Assembly: GCF_000420425.1 (NCBI RefSeq)
Contig: NZ_ATUX01000005.1
Coordinates: forward strand, 372,001-436,000
From: Schaalia vaccimaxillae DSM 15804
GTDB taxonomy: Bacteria > Actinomycetota > Actinomycetes > Actinomycetales > Actinomycetaceae
Length of the DNA: 64,000 nt
Direction: 5' to 3'
Notes under the pieces: model-generated
What the model saw: the letters and a program-made list of their open reading frames with translations, nothing else
Database searches by the model: none
What the model was told of the DNA's origin: nothing
In this document: positions 1-8,350 of the stretch, in pieces
How positions within the stretch are numbered: the first letter of the stretch is position 1
Layout: each line of letters starts with the position of its first letter
Program-made: the position numbers and the translations under genes

Positions 1-1
1 C

Positions 2-379
2 GAACTCGATGATCTACTGGCCCAGACCAGTCAGGCTCGTGAACGAAGCGACGAGTTGCAGACCGGCATGATTGAAAAGATCGTGATCGAAGAAGCTAAT
101 GTCGAGAACCGTTATGAACGCCCCGCCATCGCAAGGGGCCTTCCCTTGGCGGCGTACTCGGATGACCAACTCGACGAAATGGCGATGTGGGTGCGCTCCG
201 ACGGTGTCGAACGTACGCCCGAAGAAACAGCCGAAGAACTGCGCCTGGCTCTGGGGATCACTCGAAGAGGCTTCCAGTCTGATGCTGTTTTGGGCAATGT
301 GGTGCGCCGAACCCAGCCCATCGATGTCATGGAGAACCGGAGCGGCTCTGATTCAGAATCCGACGCAGAACAGGACTGA
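2..379 (+). CDS. C-terminal fragment of an unidentified protein, possibly DUF3320/DUF4011-type helicase
   Basis: The frame is open from the left edge, so only the last 125 codons are visible and the true start lies outside the window. The part seen is hydrophilic and mostly helical, with a stretch resembling the small helical end domain of large superfamily-I helicase-like proteins (TPEETAEELRLALG followed by RRGFQSDAVLGNVVRR). It ends in a low-complexity acidic/serine tail. The family assignment is a guess from pattern only; what is secure is a real reading frame that runs into the next small gene 3 nt later. Downstream lies a strong hairpin that ends transcription. Confidence 0.5.
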   Translation, partial: ELDDLLAQTSQARERSDELQTGMIEKIVIEEANVENRYERPAIARGLPLAAYSDDQLDEMAMWVRSDGVERTPEETAEELRLALGITRRGFQSDAVLGNVVRRTQPIDVMENRSGSDSESDAEQD

Positions 380-382
380 AGC

Positions 383-607
383 GTGGCCGGAGCACATGCC
401 CCCAAAAAGAAACGTAGGGTTGCCACCTACGTGTCACCGGTTGACCGCGACCTTTTAGATAAGGGTCTACCGCCGTCGTGGGAAGATCGTGTTCGGGCTG
501 AAGATACCCGTCCAGGATCAATGGCAGATTCAGCTGACCGCGGCGACGGGGCAAATGATCGTCGACTGATCGACAATGTTCCGCCTCACTTTCAGGCACG
601 AACCTAA
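383..607 (+). CDS. small hypothetical protein
   Basis: 74 codons from GTG, starting 3 nt after the preceding stop, so it is probably translated with that gene. The N-terminus is basic (KKKRR) and the remainder is polar and rich in Asp and Arg, with no membrane span or recognisable motif. I do not recognise the family. Its position between a coupled upstream frame and a terminator is the main evidence that it is real. Confidence 0.5.
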   Translation: MAGAHAPKKKRRVATYVSPVDRDLLDKGLPPSWEDRVRAEDTRPGSMADSADRGDGANDRRLIDNVPPHFQART

Positions 608-637
608 AACGGCAGCTTCTTGACGATCAGACAAAAT

Positions 638-673
638 AGGGCCGGCCTGCACTCAACGGTGCAGGCCGGCCCT
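638..673. terminator. intrinsic terminator between the first operon and mscL
   Basis: Perfect 15-bp inverted repeat (638-652 with 659-673) around a 6-nt loop. On the minus strand the stem is followed by a U-rich run (complement of 632-637), so it ends mscL transcription. It can also stop the converging + strand genes. Confidence 0.9.
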
Positions 674-687
674 AAGTGATCAAAGGA

Positions 688-1086
688 TCACAGAGACTTC
701 TGAGCCTTGAGGGCATCGCGGATTTCCACGAGCAGCTGAGCCTCGTCAGACAGAGCGGGAGCGTCCTCTTCGGTGGTCTCCTCAGCGGCCTTGCGCTCAG
801 CCAGCTTGTTCATCGGGACGACAATGAACAGGTAGAGGGCAGCTGCAACCAGCAGGAAGTTCACGAGGGCGGTGATGACAGCACCGGGCTGAACGACCGC
901 GTCGCCGAGAGAAAACTCGAGGAAGTTATCAAAGTTCGGCTTGCCCACGAGGCCGCCGATGAGCGGGTTGATGACCTGCTCGACCAGGGCAGTCACGACT
1001 GCGGTGAAGGCTGCGCCAATCACCATGCCGACGGCCAGATCAATGGCGTTGCCACGAGAGATGAAGTCTTTGAAGCCCTGAATCAT
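688..1086 (-). CDS. mscL: large-conductance mechanosensitive channel MscL
   Basis: 132 residues, the usual MscL length. The protein forms a homopentameric membrane pore that opens under high membrane tension and releases solutes during hypo-osmotic shock. The N-terminal amphipathic helix plus TM1 is plain (FKDFISRGNAIDLAVGMVIG). A periplasmic loop follows, then TM2 (ALVNFLLVAAALYLFIVV) and a charged C-terminal cytoplasmic helix. A clear AGGAG ribosome site precedes the ATG. It lies 9 nt downstream of the SAF-domain gene on the same strand, so the two are probably cotranscribed. Confidence 0.97.
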   Translation of the reverse strand: MIQGFKDFISRGNAIDLAVGMVIGAAFTAVVTALVEQVINPLIGGLVGKPNFDNFLEFSLGDAVVQPGAVITALVNFLLVAAALYLFIVVPMNKLAERKAAEETTEEDAPALSDEAQLLVEIRDALKAQKSL

Positions 1087-1095
1087 GGGGTTCTC

Positions 1096-1833
1096 CTATT
1101 CGGTCGCCTGATCCGGTGGATGTGAGCCGCGTAAGACCAAGCTAAGTGTGCTGGTTCCCGACTGTCCGAGAACCTGTTGTACTGACGAAGAATCGACGAT
1201 GACGTCGGCTCTTACTGAATAGGACGCCTCCCATTGGGAGACGTCCTCGTTCGAAAGAGAGGCTATTAGGACTTTCGGCACCAATAAAGTAGCTGGACAG
1301 ACGGTTTCGTCACACTCAACAGGAATGCTCCATAGATCCACCACGTCACCAGCGGCTAACTCAGGAACATGAGCGGCATCCAACACCAAAGAAACCCTCG
1401 ATTTCCCAGACGAAAGTGCCCGTGATTGTGCAGACCCAGCCAAGAGGGACTCCGTGATGATCGTGCCCCGAGCAACTTTAGGGCCGCGCCAATGTGACCC
1501 GATCGACTTTACGTTGGGTACAGCATCGGCTGGCGCAGCCCGCGAGGGTACTCGTACAAGAGTGAAATTCTCATTGGACAGTTCCTGACCCTCTTCAAGG
1601 TCTTGTGAAGCCACCAGGACATGCATGCCTGGTGACGCGCCGTAAAGAACAACGAAAATGCCCATCACAATGGCCAGAGCCGACAAGGAAACCAGGAGGC
1701 GTTTAAGAAAAGGCCAGGAAGATAAAAACGACATGGCACGACTATCGGTCCGAATCTCGCCTCTTTTCCAGGCTCGGCGCAAAAGCTGTGGATTCAAACG
1801 GCCACCGAAAAGCTGTGGATAAAGACGGCTCAA
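1096..1833 (-). CDS. SAF-domain membrane-anchored protein (CpaB/RcpC-like)
   Basis: 245 residues. A basic cytoplasmic N-terminus of about 40 residues is followed by one membrane span (about 44-65, LKRLLVSLSALAIVMGIFVV). An extracytoplasmic SAF domain begins at about residue 70 (VLVASQDLEEGQELSNENF). SAF domains occur in flagellar P-ring chaperones and in CpaB-type proteins of Flp/Tad pili, where they bind surface polymers. No pilus genes are visible here, so the role is unknown. The start overlaps the stop of the 5-FCL gene by 4 nt, indicating translational coupling. Confidence 0.75.
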   Translation of the reverse strand: MSRLYPQLFGGRLNPQLLRRAWKRGEIRTDSRAMSFLSSWPFLKRLLVSLSALAIVMGIFVVLYGASPGMHVLVASQDLEEGQELSNENFTLVRVPSRAAPADAVPNVKSIGSHWRGPKVARGTIITESLLAGSAQSRALSSGKSRVSLVLDAAHVPELAAGDVVDLWSIPVECDETVCPATLLVPKVLIASLSNEDVSQWEASYSVRADVIVDSSSVQQVLGQSGTSTLSLVLRGSHPPDQATE

Positions 1834-2408
1834 CCGCCCAAGATCACACCAGCACTTGGAGTGATCACCGCATCCACTCGGCAGTCATGATCCTCAACAG
1901 GCCACGTCGCCTCATCGACAAACTCAGCGTCGAAAACCGCGGCCACCACAGCCACCCCAGCGCGGCGCTCGAGCAAGGCTCGGTCATACCAACCCCCGCC
2001 CTGTCCTAAACGATTGCCCCGTTGATCGACAGCCAAAGCCGGCACCAGGACGACATCGACTCCAGCCAAAGCATCGGCACCAAGGATCGGAGTATCCGGT
2101 TGCGCCGGCCATGCAGGATCAGGTTGAACCAGACTGGCGCCGCCCTCGTGCCACCCCCACGCGGGTTCCAATAAACGTGAGCCGTTCGCCACAAGCACGG
2201 GCAATAATGCGCGCCGACACTCACGGACAATTCCCATGACATCCGGCTCACTGCTTGTCGGAACGAAAAGAGCCGCCGGAGATGAAGTGGACACACCTAG
2301 CTCAGCGAGCACCGTCCGCCATGACTCCAAAAAATCCTCGGCCAGTGCGTGGTGGTCACGCCTGGCCCTGCGGATATCCGCCCTGATTAACGCCTTGCCC
2401 TTACTCAT
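1830..2408 (-). CDS. 5-formyltetrahydrofolate cyclo-ligase
   Basis: 192 residues. The enzyme converts 5-formyl-THF to 5,10-methenyl-THF with ATP, returning a dead-end folate to one-carbon metabolism. Visible family features are the N-terminal basic helix (KALIRADIRRARR), the loop GQGGGWYDRALLE that binds phosphate/substrate, and the conserved C-terminal VDAVITPSAG. Start at ATG 2408, divergent from galU with only 39 nt between starts. The pairing with galU and a moeA-like gene is conserved in many actinobacteria. Confidence 0.93.
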   Translation of the reverse strand: MSKGKALIRADIRRARRDHHALAEDFLESWRTVLAELGVSTSSPAALFVPTSSEPDVMGIVRECRRALLPVLVANGSRLLEPAWGWHEGGASLVQPDPAWPAQPDTPILGADALAGVDVVLVPALAVDQRGNRLGQGGGWYDRALLERRAGVAVVAAVFDAEFVDEATWPVEDHDCRVDAVITPSAGVILGG

Positions 2409-2434
2409 CGGTGCCCTCCAGGCTTGCCGTCGGC

Positions 2435-2440
2435 TAATGT
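2435..2440 (+). promoter_or_regulatory. -10 hexamer (TAATGT) of a probably leaderless galU transcript
   Basis: The TAATGT hexamer ends 7 nt before the galU ATG at 2448 and no Shine-Dalgarno sequence lies between, so transcription would start at or next to the A of the start codon. No convincing -35 was seen. Confidence 0.5.
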
Positions 2441-2447
2441 TTCAATC

Positions 2448-3371
2448 ATGGCAGACAAGAACCAACCAGTAGTCCACGCAGTTGTCCCGTCAGCAGGTCG
2501 AGGAACACGATTCCTTCCCATTACGAAGTCAGTGCCCAAAGAGATGCTGCCGGTGGTTGACCGGCCTTCCATTGAATACATCGTGAGAGAAGCCACCGAG
2601 GCTGGTATCGAAGATGTCCTCTTCGTGACACGCGCCGGAAAAACCTCCATCGAAGACTACTTTGACGCCGAAGAAGGCCTTGAAGCAGAACTCGAAAAAG
2701 CAGGCAAAACCCGAGCTCTCGAATACGTTCGCGAATACAAGAAGTACGCCCGCATCCACTCGGTCCGACAGGGCAAACCACTGGGACTGGGACACGCAAT
2801 CCTCCAGGCCAAGCGCCACGTCGGCGATGCCCCCGTTGCAGTCATGCTTCCCGATGACCTCATGGAACCTCACGCCAAACTCCTAACCAGGATGATCCAA
2901 GTGCGTCACGCCCTTGGCGGCACGGTTGTTGCGCTCATGAAAGTCACTCCCGAGCAAGCCACCGCATACGCCTCAACCTCCGTTGAGCTCCTTGACATTC
3001 CAGAAGGAGTTGACCTGGAGGACGGACAACTCGTCAAAATCACTGACGTTGTTGAAAAACCCCCGCTTGATGAGGTCAAGTCGGAATACGCTGTCATCGG
3101 CCGCTACCTGCTCGACCCCGCGGTCTTCGAAGCGCTTGAAGATATTGAACCTGGAGCAGGCGGTGAATACCAGCTCACCGATGGCTACGCGCGCATGATT
3201 GACCTTGATCCGGCCCAAGGCGGCGGACTGTACGGCGTCGTCCTCGACGAACGTCGCTTCGACACCGGCGACAAACTCGGCTACATCCAAGCCAACGTCG
3301 CGCTCGCCCTCGAAGACCCAGAACTAGGGCCCGAACTGCGCGAATACCTGCGAGCTGAACTCGAGGACTGA
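2448..3371 (+). CDS. galU: UTP--glucose-1-phosphate uridylyltransferase
   Basis: 307 residues from ATG 2448. A TTG 24 nt upstream would add eight residues without family support. The enzyme makes UDP-glucose from UTP and glucose-1-phosphate for envelope polysaccharides and nucleotide sugars. The nucleotidyltransferase signature is near the N-terminus (VVPSAGRGTRFLPITKSVPKEM), followed by the GalU-typical VVDRPSIEYIV, LGLGHAI and MLPDDL, with VEKP and GGEYQLTD in the second half. It is followed 3 nt later by the MoeA-like gene. The -10 hexamer so close to the start suggests a leaderless mRNA. Confidence 0.97.
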   Translation: MADKNQPVVHAVVPSAGRGTRFLPITKSVPKEMLPVVDRPSIEYIVREATEAGIEDVLFVTRAGKTSIEDYFDAEEGLEAELEKAGKTRALEYVREYKKYARIHSVRQGKPLGLGHAILQAKRHVGDAPVAVMLPDDLMEPHAKLLTRMIQVRHALGGTVVALMKVTPEQATAYASTSVELLDIPEGVDLEDGQLVKITDVVEKPPLDEVKSEYAVIGRYLLDPAVFEALEDIEPGAGGEYQLTDGYARMIDLDPAQGGGLYGVVLDERRFDTGDKLGYIQANVALALEDPELGPELREYLRAELED

Positions 3372-3374
3372 CCG

Positions 3375-4604
3375 ATGCGCTCCGTCGCCGACTTCTACCA
3401 AGACTGCATCGCCGCAGTCGGCCAGCAACCGCCCCTCGAGGTGCAACTGGCCGACGCGGTCTCATGCGTCCTTGCTGAGAACGTCCAAGCTCCCTTCGAC
3501 CTGCCCGTAGCCGACCTGGCAGCCTGCGACGGCTATGCGGTACGTTCCGCAGACCTCGAAGGAGCCAGGCCTGACCACGAGGTCGAGCTGAGAGTCATGG
3601 AAGAAATCCGTGCGGGCGACATTAACCCCGCCGCTCTCGTCGCAGGCACCGCCATCCGCATTGCGTCGGGTGCCCCCATGCCTTCCGGGGCGGACGCGGT
3701 CATCGCCCTCGACTTCACCGACCGAGGCATTGCCTCCGTCAAAGTGCGTACCAGGCCAGCTGTCGGTGAAAATATCCGACGCAGAGCCGAAGACGTTGAA
3801 GAAGGCACAGTTGTCCTGAAATCCGGCACCCGAGTCGGAGCTCGCCAAGTTGCGCTCCTGGCAGGGGTTGGCCGCTCGCGTGTCCTTGTCCACCCGCGTC
3901 CGCGGGTCGTCATCTTGTCCATCGGAGACGAAATCGTCGAACCCGGGCGCCAGGCCCGCCCCGGCACCGTCTTTGATGCCAACGGACACGCTCTCTCAAC
4001 GGCAATCGCCGACGCGGGAGCACAAACTTTCCGCGTGGCCGCAGTGCCAGACGAACGTAAAAAACTACGCGAAACCATTGAGGACCAGTTGGTGCGAGCC
4101 GACCTCATCCTGACCACGGGCGGAATCTCCTACGGTTCCGGCGACACCGTGCGCGAAGTTCTGGGCGCCCTAGGCACGGTGCGATTCGACAATGTCGCCG
4201 CGTGGCCAGGCCACATCCTGGGTGTCGGATCAGTAGGAGGGGACGACTCCGGTCAAGGAGGAACCCCCATCTTCTGTTTGCCTGGTGATCCCGTGTCGGC
4301 CCAGGTGTGCTTCGAGATCTTTGTGCGTCCCGCGCTGCGACACATGCAGGGCTGGACGGTCCTGAACCGGCCCAGCGTGCGTGCCACAGTGGACCGTTCC
4401 TGGTACTCACCGCGTGGTCGACGCGAGTTTGTGCGCGTGCGCCTCGTAGGTGATCCCAAGAGCGGATACCAAGCGAAAGTCATGGGTGCCCCCGCCTCGC
4501 TGCTGCTATCGGCGCTCGCGGAATCTAACGCCCTCGCCGTAGTCCCAGAAGATACGACTAATGTGCGAGCCGGCGATCGGCTCCAATGCATGGTCCTGGA
4601 CTGA
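3375..4604 (+). CDS. MoeA/gephyrin-like protein, probable Glp division factor
   Basis: 409 residues with the full MoeA layout: an N-terminal segment with DGYAVR (CDGYAVRSADL), the domain around ASGAPMPSGADAVI, the MPT-binding domain (VVILSIGDEIVEPG, LILTTGGISYGSGD, FCLPGDPVSA) and a C-terminal domain IV. The classical function is molybdate insertion into molybdopterin. The order galU, moeA-like, GNAT, three-span membrane protein is the locus in which Corynebacterium Glp (gephyrin-like) binds FtsZ and its receptor GlpR. No other molybdenum cofactor gene is present nearby. I therefore favour a Glp role, although MoeA activity cannot be excluded by sequence reading. Confidence 0.85.
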   Translation: MRSVADFYQDCIAAVGQQPPLEVQLADAVSCVLAENVQAPFDLPVADLAACDGYAVRSADLEGARPDHEVELRVMEEIRAGDINPAALVAGTAIRIASGAPMPSGADAVIALDFTDRGIASVKVRTRPAVGENIRRRAEDVEEGTVVLKSGTRVGARQVALLAGVGRSRVLVHPRPRVVILSIGDEIVEPGRQARPGTVFDANGHALSTAIADAGAQTFRVAAVPDERKKLRETIEDQLVRADLILTTGGISYGSGDTVREVLGALGTVRFDNVAAWPGHILGVGSVGGDDSGQGGTPIFCLPGDPVSAQVCFEIFVRPALRHMQGWTVLNRPSVRATVDRSWYSPRGRREFVRVRLVGDPKSGYQAKVMGAPASLLLSALAESNALAVVPEDTTNVRAGDRLQCMVLD

Positions 4605-5338
4605 TGCCCCTTTTTGCGCGTGTGTGGGGTCGCCTTCCCGGCGACCTGACGGTGATCTGTATCGACCCTGTGGGGCGCGGTTTCATCCGGCCGTCCTCCA
4701 CGGGGGCGTCACCGGACCCGCAACGCATCGTTATCCGGCCTGCCCTGGGGTCAGATCACGTTCGGATTGACACAGCACGGCGAAAAAATCACTCCTTCTT
4801 AGGTCAATGGGAGGCGACTCTTCCGGCAGGCAGTGACGAAGTTCTGCCCAGCCTGCGTGAATATTGCCGTCAGGCAGACCGGCAAGCGCGCAGAGGTGAG
4901 GCTCTTGTCATGGTTGTCGAGGCTGACGGCGTTGTTATTGGACAGTTTTCGTTGTCGAATGTCGTGCGCGGAGCAATGTCGCAAGCCATGCTGGGCTACT
5001 GGCTGGTTGAGGCGTGGGCTGGTAGGGGAGTGGGAGCTTTGGCCGGCGCGGTGGTCCTCGACTTGGCCATTGGGGAGTTGGGGCTGCATCGGGTTGAAAT
5101 CTGCGTGCGTCCTGAAAACGGCCCGTCGATGGCGCTATGTCACAAGTTGGGGTTGAGGCGCGAGGGCGTGCGTGAACGCTACATGCACATTGGCGGGCAG
5201 TGGGCTGATCATGTCGCCTTCGTGTGCGATGCAGAGGGGATGCCTGCTGGCGGCCTCGTCCTTCATCATTGGGGAGTTGGACTCGACGAGCCTGGGCGCG
5301 GTGTAGAGACGGCCAGTAATGCTGGCGGACAGATGTGA
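4604..5338 (+). CDS. GNAT-family acetyltransferase (RimJ/RimL type)
   Basis: 244 residues from ATG 4604, which overlaps the preceding stop (TGATG); an in-frame ATG 18 nt upstream inside the moeA-like gene is less likely. Acetyl-CoA-dependent N-acyltransferase fold: the central strand and P-loop are visible as GYWLVEAWAGRGVGALAG, followed by LHRVEICVRPENGPSMALCHKLGL, a hallmark of the RimJ/RimL group that acetylates protein N-termini. Substrate unknown. The gene occupies the same place as rimJ in the mycobacterial moeA-rimJ-membrane protein locus. Confidence 0.9.
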   Translation: MPLFARVWGRLPGDLTVICIDPVGRGFIRPSSTGASPDPQRIVIRPALGSDHVRIDTARRKNHSFLGQWEATLPAGSDEVLPSLREYCRQADRQARRGEALVMVVEADGVVIGQFSLSNVVRGAMSQAMLGYWLVEAWAGRGVGALAGAVVLDLAIGELGLHRVEICVRPENGPSMALCHKLGLRREGVRERYMHIGGQWADHVAFVCDAEGMPAGGLVLHHWGVGLDEPGRGVETASNAGGQM

Positions 5339-5450
5339 ACAGTGTTGCTGATGTGACACGTGTTGCCCACTTGCTATGTGAGAGGCAAAAAACCCGCGTT
5401 TGAAACCGAACACTCCACCGATCCTGACCCCAGAAAGCGCCAAGCTCATT

Positions 5451-5456
5451 TAGCGT
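5451..5456 (+). promoter_or_regulatory. -10 hexamer (TAGCGT) of a probably leaderless glpR-like gene
   Basis: TAGCGT ends exactly 6 nt before the GTG at 5463. There is no ribosome binding site in between, which supports both the GTG start and a leaderless transcript. Confidence 0.5.
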
Positions 5457-5462
5457 GAACGA

Positions 5463-6542
5463 GTGGAGTACGGCGGACTGATCATCATTGCAACCTTGGT
5501 TATCATCCTGTCCACCGTGCCGCACCTGGTTGCCCGTCGAACGGCGATCACACAATCCCGAGAGATCGATCGATTCTCCCCGCGGATGCGCATCATCAAA
5601 AACCCGGAACCGCTCACACGCAACTGCACGCAATCAACAACAGCGATCCTCGCACTGCGAAGAGTGGCCGTCCTCGAGAGTGGAGACAACATGGAACGAG
5701 CAGCCTCCAAGCCGCAAGTCCGCGTTGACCGGCGCGCGAATCACAACGTCCGTGAGATCGCTAAGTTGCGAGCCCGACGGGCAGCCCGCATCTCCGCAGA
5801 AGCCGCTGCCGGGCGTCGCCGCATGGTCATCAGCGCCGTGCTCGCCCTCGTCACCGGAATCGTTGCCATCGTCGCAGCACTAACGCCGATGAGCCTGGCA
5901 TGGACGCTGGTGTCCGGACTCGCCCTCGCGATTGAGCTCGGGACATCGCGTTTGGCTGCAGTTCGATCCGAAAAAGCGGCGCAACGTGAAGCCAAGATGC
6001 TTGCCGAGCTGCGTGGCGGCAACCAGCACGACCGCGTACAAGGCGACGGCGATGCGCCTGCGGATTCCCATGCGCAGGAATCACAGGTAGTAGCTCGCGA
6101 AGCCATCGTAGAGACTCGCGTCCAGGTGATCAGTGAAGGTGCCAAGACAGAGTCAGTCGAACCAATCGAAGATGAGGCAAACGCAGAGGAAGTGAGCACT
6201 GATGCCAGTGCTTCTGCCGGTGACCAACCAATCGATACGACCGCGGTGGACCAAACTGACGATGACGCAGTGCTCAGCGAAGCAACGGCTTCGGTGGAAC
6301 GGCGTACCTGGTCAGTGGCGTCAGTGCCTGCACCCACCTATGCCATGCGGGGGCGAATCGCTGGCCGCATGGTCCATCCCGACACCGACCTGCGGGGGAT
6401 TCCGAAGGTTGAAGCACGCGTTCCGGCGCGTCCCAGCGAAGTCACTTTGACCTCTGGTACGCGCTCCACCGATCAGGTTGTTGCCTCTTCTGTTGTGGCG
6501 CTGGATCTTGACGCTGTGCTGGAGGCCCGTCGAGCACTGTGA
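5463..6542 (+). CDS. three-span membrane protein, probable GlpR/SepX division receptor
   Basis: 359 residues from GTG. The first span starts at once (LIIIATLVIILSTVPHLV, about 6-23). A basic cytoplasmic stretch of about 95 residues follows, then a tight pair of spans (about 121-160) joined by a very short turn, then a long acidic, low-complexity region and a conserved-looking tail (RGIPKVEARVPARPSEVTL). This topology and the position downstream of the MoeA-like gene match corynebacterial GlpR and Streptomyces SepX, membrane proteins at division septa. Assignment rests on synteny and topology, not on a searched alignment. The 124-nt gap before it has no other gene. Confidence 0.75.
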   Translation: MEYGGLIIIATLVIILSTVPHLVARRTAITQSREIDRFSPRMRIIKNPEPLTRNCTQSTTAILALRRVAVLESGDNMERAASKPQVRVDRRANHNVREIAKLRARRAARISAEAAAGRRRMVISAVLALVTGIVAIVAALTPMSLAWTLVSGLALAIELGTSRLAAVRSEKAAQREAKMLAELRGGNQHDRVQGDGDAPADSHAQESQVVAREAIVETRVQVISEGAKTESVEPIEDEANAEEVSTDASASAGDQPIDTTAVDQTDDDAVLSEATASVERRTWSVASVPAPTYAMRGRIAGRMVHPDTDLRGIPKVEARVPARPSEVTLTSGTRSTDQVVASSVVALDLDAVLEARRAL

Positions 6543-6655
6543 CCACAGCATTTAGTGCATGGACATACAGCGCGTGGGGAAGCTGTGTGCAGGGCAGTAA
6601 AATGTGGCCTTGGCTGGCCCGTCGTGAGGCATGCAACGTCCAGGTGATTTCGCAT

Positions 6656-8350
6656 CTAGAGCTTAGGCAGTGTTAGACTCGCACTCGTCCTTGGGGCTAT
6701 GGCGCAGTTGGTAGCGCGTCTCGTTCGCAATGAGAAGGTCGGGGGTTCGAATCCCCCTAGCTCCACCAGATTGGATGTATTAGAACACCTGACATCGGTT
6801 GATGTGGGTGCGAGGGCGGCGAACGGCTCGTTGAGCTGGATCGCCGCTTTTTCGTCTTCGGTGATGAGGATGCGTTGGTAGAAGGCTTGGTTGGCGAGCC
6901 GTTTCCCGTGGTCGTCGGTGCGCTCATACGTGGTGGCGCAGTCGGCGAGGAGTCGTAGTGCGGTGGCGAGGTGCTTCCGGGGGCCTTCGTGATCACGCCG
7001 TTCCGCTTCCAGCCGCCGGGTGACGTCGTTCAGGGCAACCCGGATGCGGTCTTGGTGGCGTTTGAGGGTGTCGAGGTCGATGGCATCGGCGAAGTGGGCC
7101 TCGAGGAGCTTGTCCGCCTCGCTCTCTAGCCGGGTCTTGGTAGCGGTGAGGTCGTCGATGGCCTGGGAGCGTTCGGCAAGGCGTTGATCGAACTCGGCTT
7201 CGACCCGCCCTGCGAGTTGCTGGTACCTGCGTTCGGTGATGGTGATCTGTTGGTAGCAGTCGGCAACGAGTTGCTCAGCGACGCCAACGGGCACCGCCCT
7301 ACGCGTACAGGCGGTGCGCTTCGTGGCTCGGCCGCTGCAGATGTAGTAGGCGTAGCGAATACCTTGCTTGTTGCGGGCATAGTCGAGCTGCAACCGCGCC
7401 TTGCAAGTGCCGCAGTACAGGGTGCCTTTCAGGTAGTGGTCGTGCTTGCGGCGGCGTTCGCCGGCGGTGGCGCGGGTGTCCAGAAGAGTCTGAACCTGCT
7501 GCCACGTCTCTACACCGATGATCGGTTCGTGGGCGCCGGGGTGAAGAGCCCCTTGGTAGCGGACCTGCCCGATGTAGTACGGGTTGCGCAGCAGTTTGAA
7601 GAACGTGGACCGCCCCACCGGCCCCGACGGACGCTTCGGCGTCGGCACCGTGGTCAATCCTCGTGCGGTGGCTTCGGTGAGCAGGTCGGGGACGGTGTGC
7701 TCGCCTTTGGCGTAGGTTTCGAAGGCCCACCGGATGAGGGGCGCACGGTCGGGGTCGATCTCAACGGTCCGGTACTCCCGACCCTGCGCGTCGCGCTTGC
7801 GGATGTTGCGGTAGCCGATCGGTGCCCGGCTTGGAGTGCCGCCTGCGGCGACTTTCTGGGTCATGCCCTTGGTCACTTCGGCGGCGAGGTTGCGGGAGTA
7901 GAACTCCGCAATCGAGGACATGATCCCGTGCAGCAGCATCCCCGACGGGGTCTCGTCGATGTTCTCGGTGGCGGAGACCAACTGGACACCGGCGTCGATG
8001 AGCTGGCGGTGGATGTCGACGTCATCGAGCCGGTTACGGGCCAGCCGATCCACTTTGTGCACGATGCAGTAGGTGACCTGATGGGTCGCAATGTAATCCA
8101 GCATTCGCTGCAGCTCGGGCCGCTTCGCCGACCTGGCTGACTCGCCGGCGTCGACGAACTCCGCGACCACCTGGGCACCAAGGGTTTCGGCTTTGCGGCG
8201 GTTCGCCTCACGCTGGGCCGGGATGGAGAATCCTTCGTCGCGGCCGCCGGTGGTGGCTTGTTCCTTGGTGGAGACCCGCTGGTAGGTCACCGCCGTCACC
8301 CGCCCCTCACCCGGGACGGTCAGGATCTTCGTGTCGGCGGTCGTCGTCAT
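6656..8350 (-). CDS. large serine recombinase (island integrase)
   Basis: 564 residues. N-terminal resolvase domain with catalytic Ser27 in YQRVSTKEQ and the arginine-rich helix DRLARNRLDD near 101-110. Then a recombinase domain (about 175-300), a zinc ribbon with Cys313, Cys316, Cys338 and Cys348, and a coiled-coil (about 365-455). It would cut and join att sites to integrate or excise the element. Residues 528-554 (from LVELGGFEPP) are read from the antisense strand of tRNA-Ala, and the stop lies upstream of the tRNA. The natural C-terminus of the excised form must therefore differ. Start at ATG 8350 overlaps a small upstream frame. Confidence 0.93.
   Translation of the reverse strand: MTTTADTKILTVPGEGRVTAVTYQRVSTKEQATTGGRDEGFSIPAQREANRRKAETLGAQVVAEFVDAGESARSAKRPELQRMLDYIATHQVTYCIVHKVDRLARNRLDDVDIHRQLIDAGVQLVSATENIDETPSGMLLHGIMSSIAEFYSRNLAAEVTKGMTQKVAAGGTPSRAPIGYRNIRKRDAQGREYRTVEIDPDRAPLIRWAFETYAKGEHTVPDLLTEATARGLTTVPTPKRPSGPVGRSTFFKLLRNPYYIGQVRYQGALHPGAHEPIIGVETWQQVQTLLDTRATAGERRRKHDHYLKGTLYCGTCKARLQLDYARNKQGIRYAYYICSGRATKRTACTRRAVPVGVAEQLVADCYQQITITERRYQQLAGRVEAEFDQRLAERSQAIDDLTATKTRLESEADKLLEAHFADAIDLDTLKRHQDRIRVALNDVTRRLEAERRDHEGPRKHLATALRLLADCATTYERTDDHGKRLANQAFYQRILITEDEKAAIQLNEPFAALAPTSTDVRCSNTSNLVELGGFEPPTFSLRTRRATNCAIAPRTSASLTLPKL
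6693..6768 (+). tRNA. tRNA-Ala (anticodon CGC)
   Basis: 76 nt with encoded CCA. The 7-bp acceptor stem pairs GGGGCTA with TAGCTCC, the anticodon loop reads TTCGCAA, and the T arm is GGGGG-TTCGAAT-CCCCC. A TAGACT hexamer at 6674-6679 is a likely -10. It is the insertion site of the recombinase-bearing island that begins at its 3' end. Confidence 0.97.

Noticed and set aside
6699-6881. Plus-strand frame reading through tRNA-Ala (GGSNPPSST type)
   Set aside because: Well-known artefact of translating tRNA T-arm sequence.
7184-8140. 318-codon plus-strand frame over the recombinase
   Set aside because: Opposite to a clear serine recombinase; no recognisable motif.
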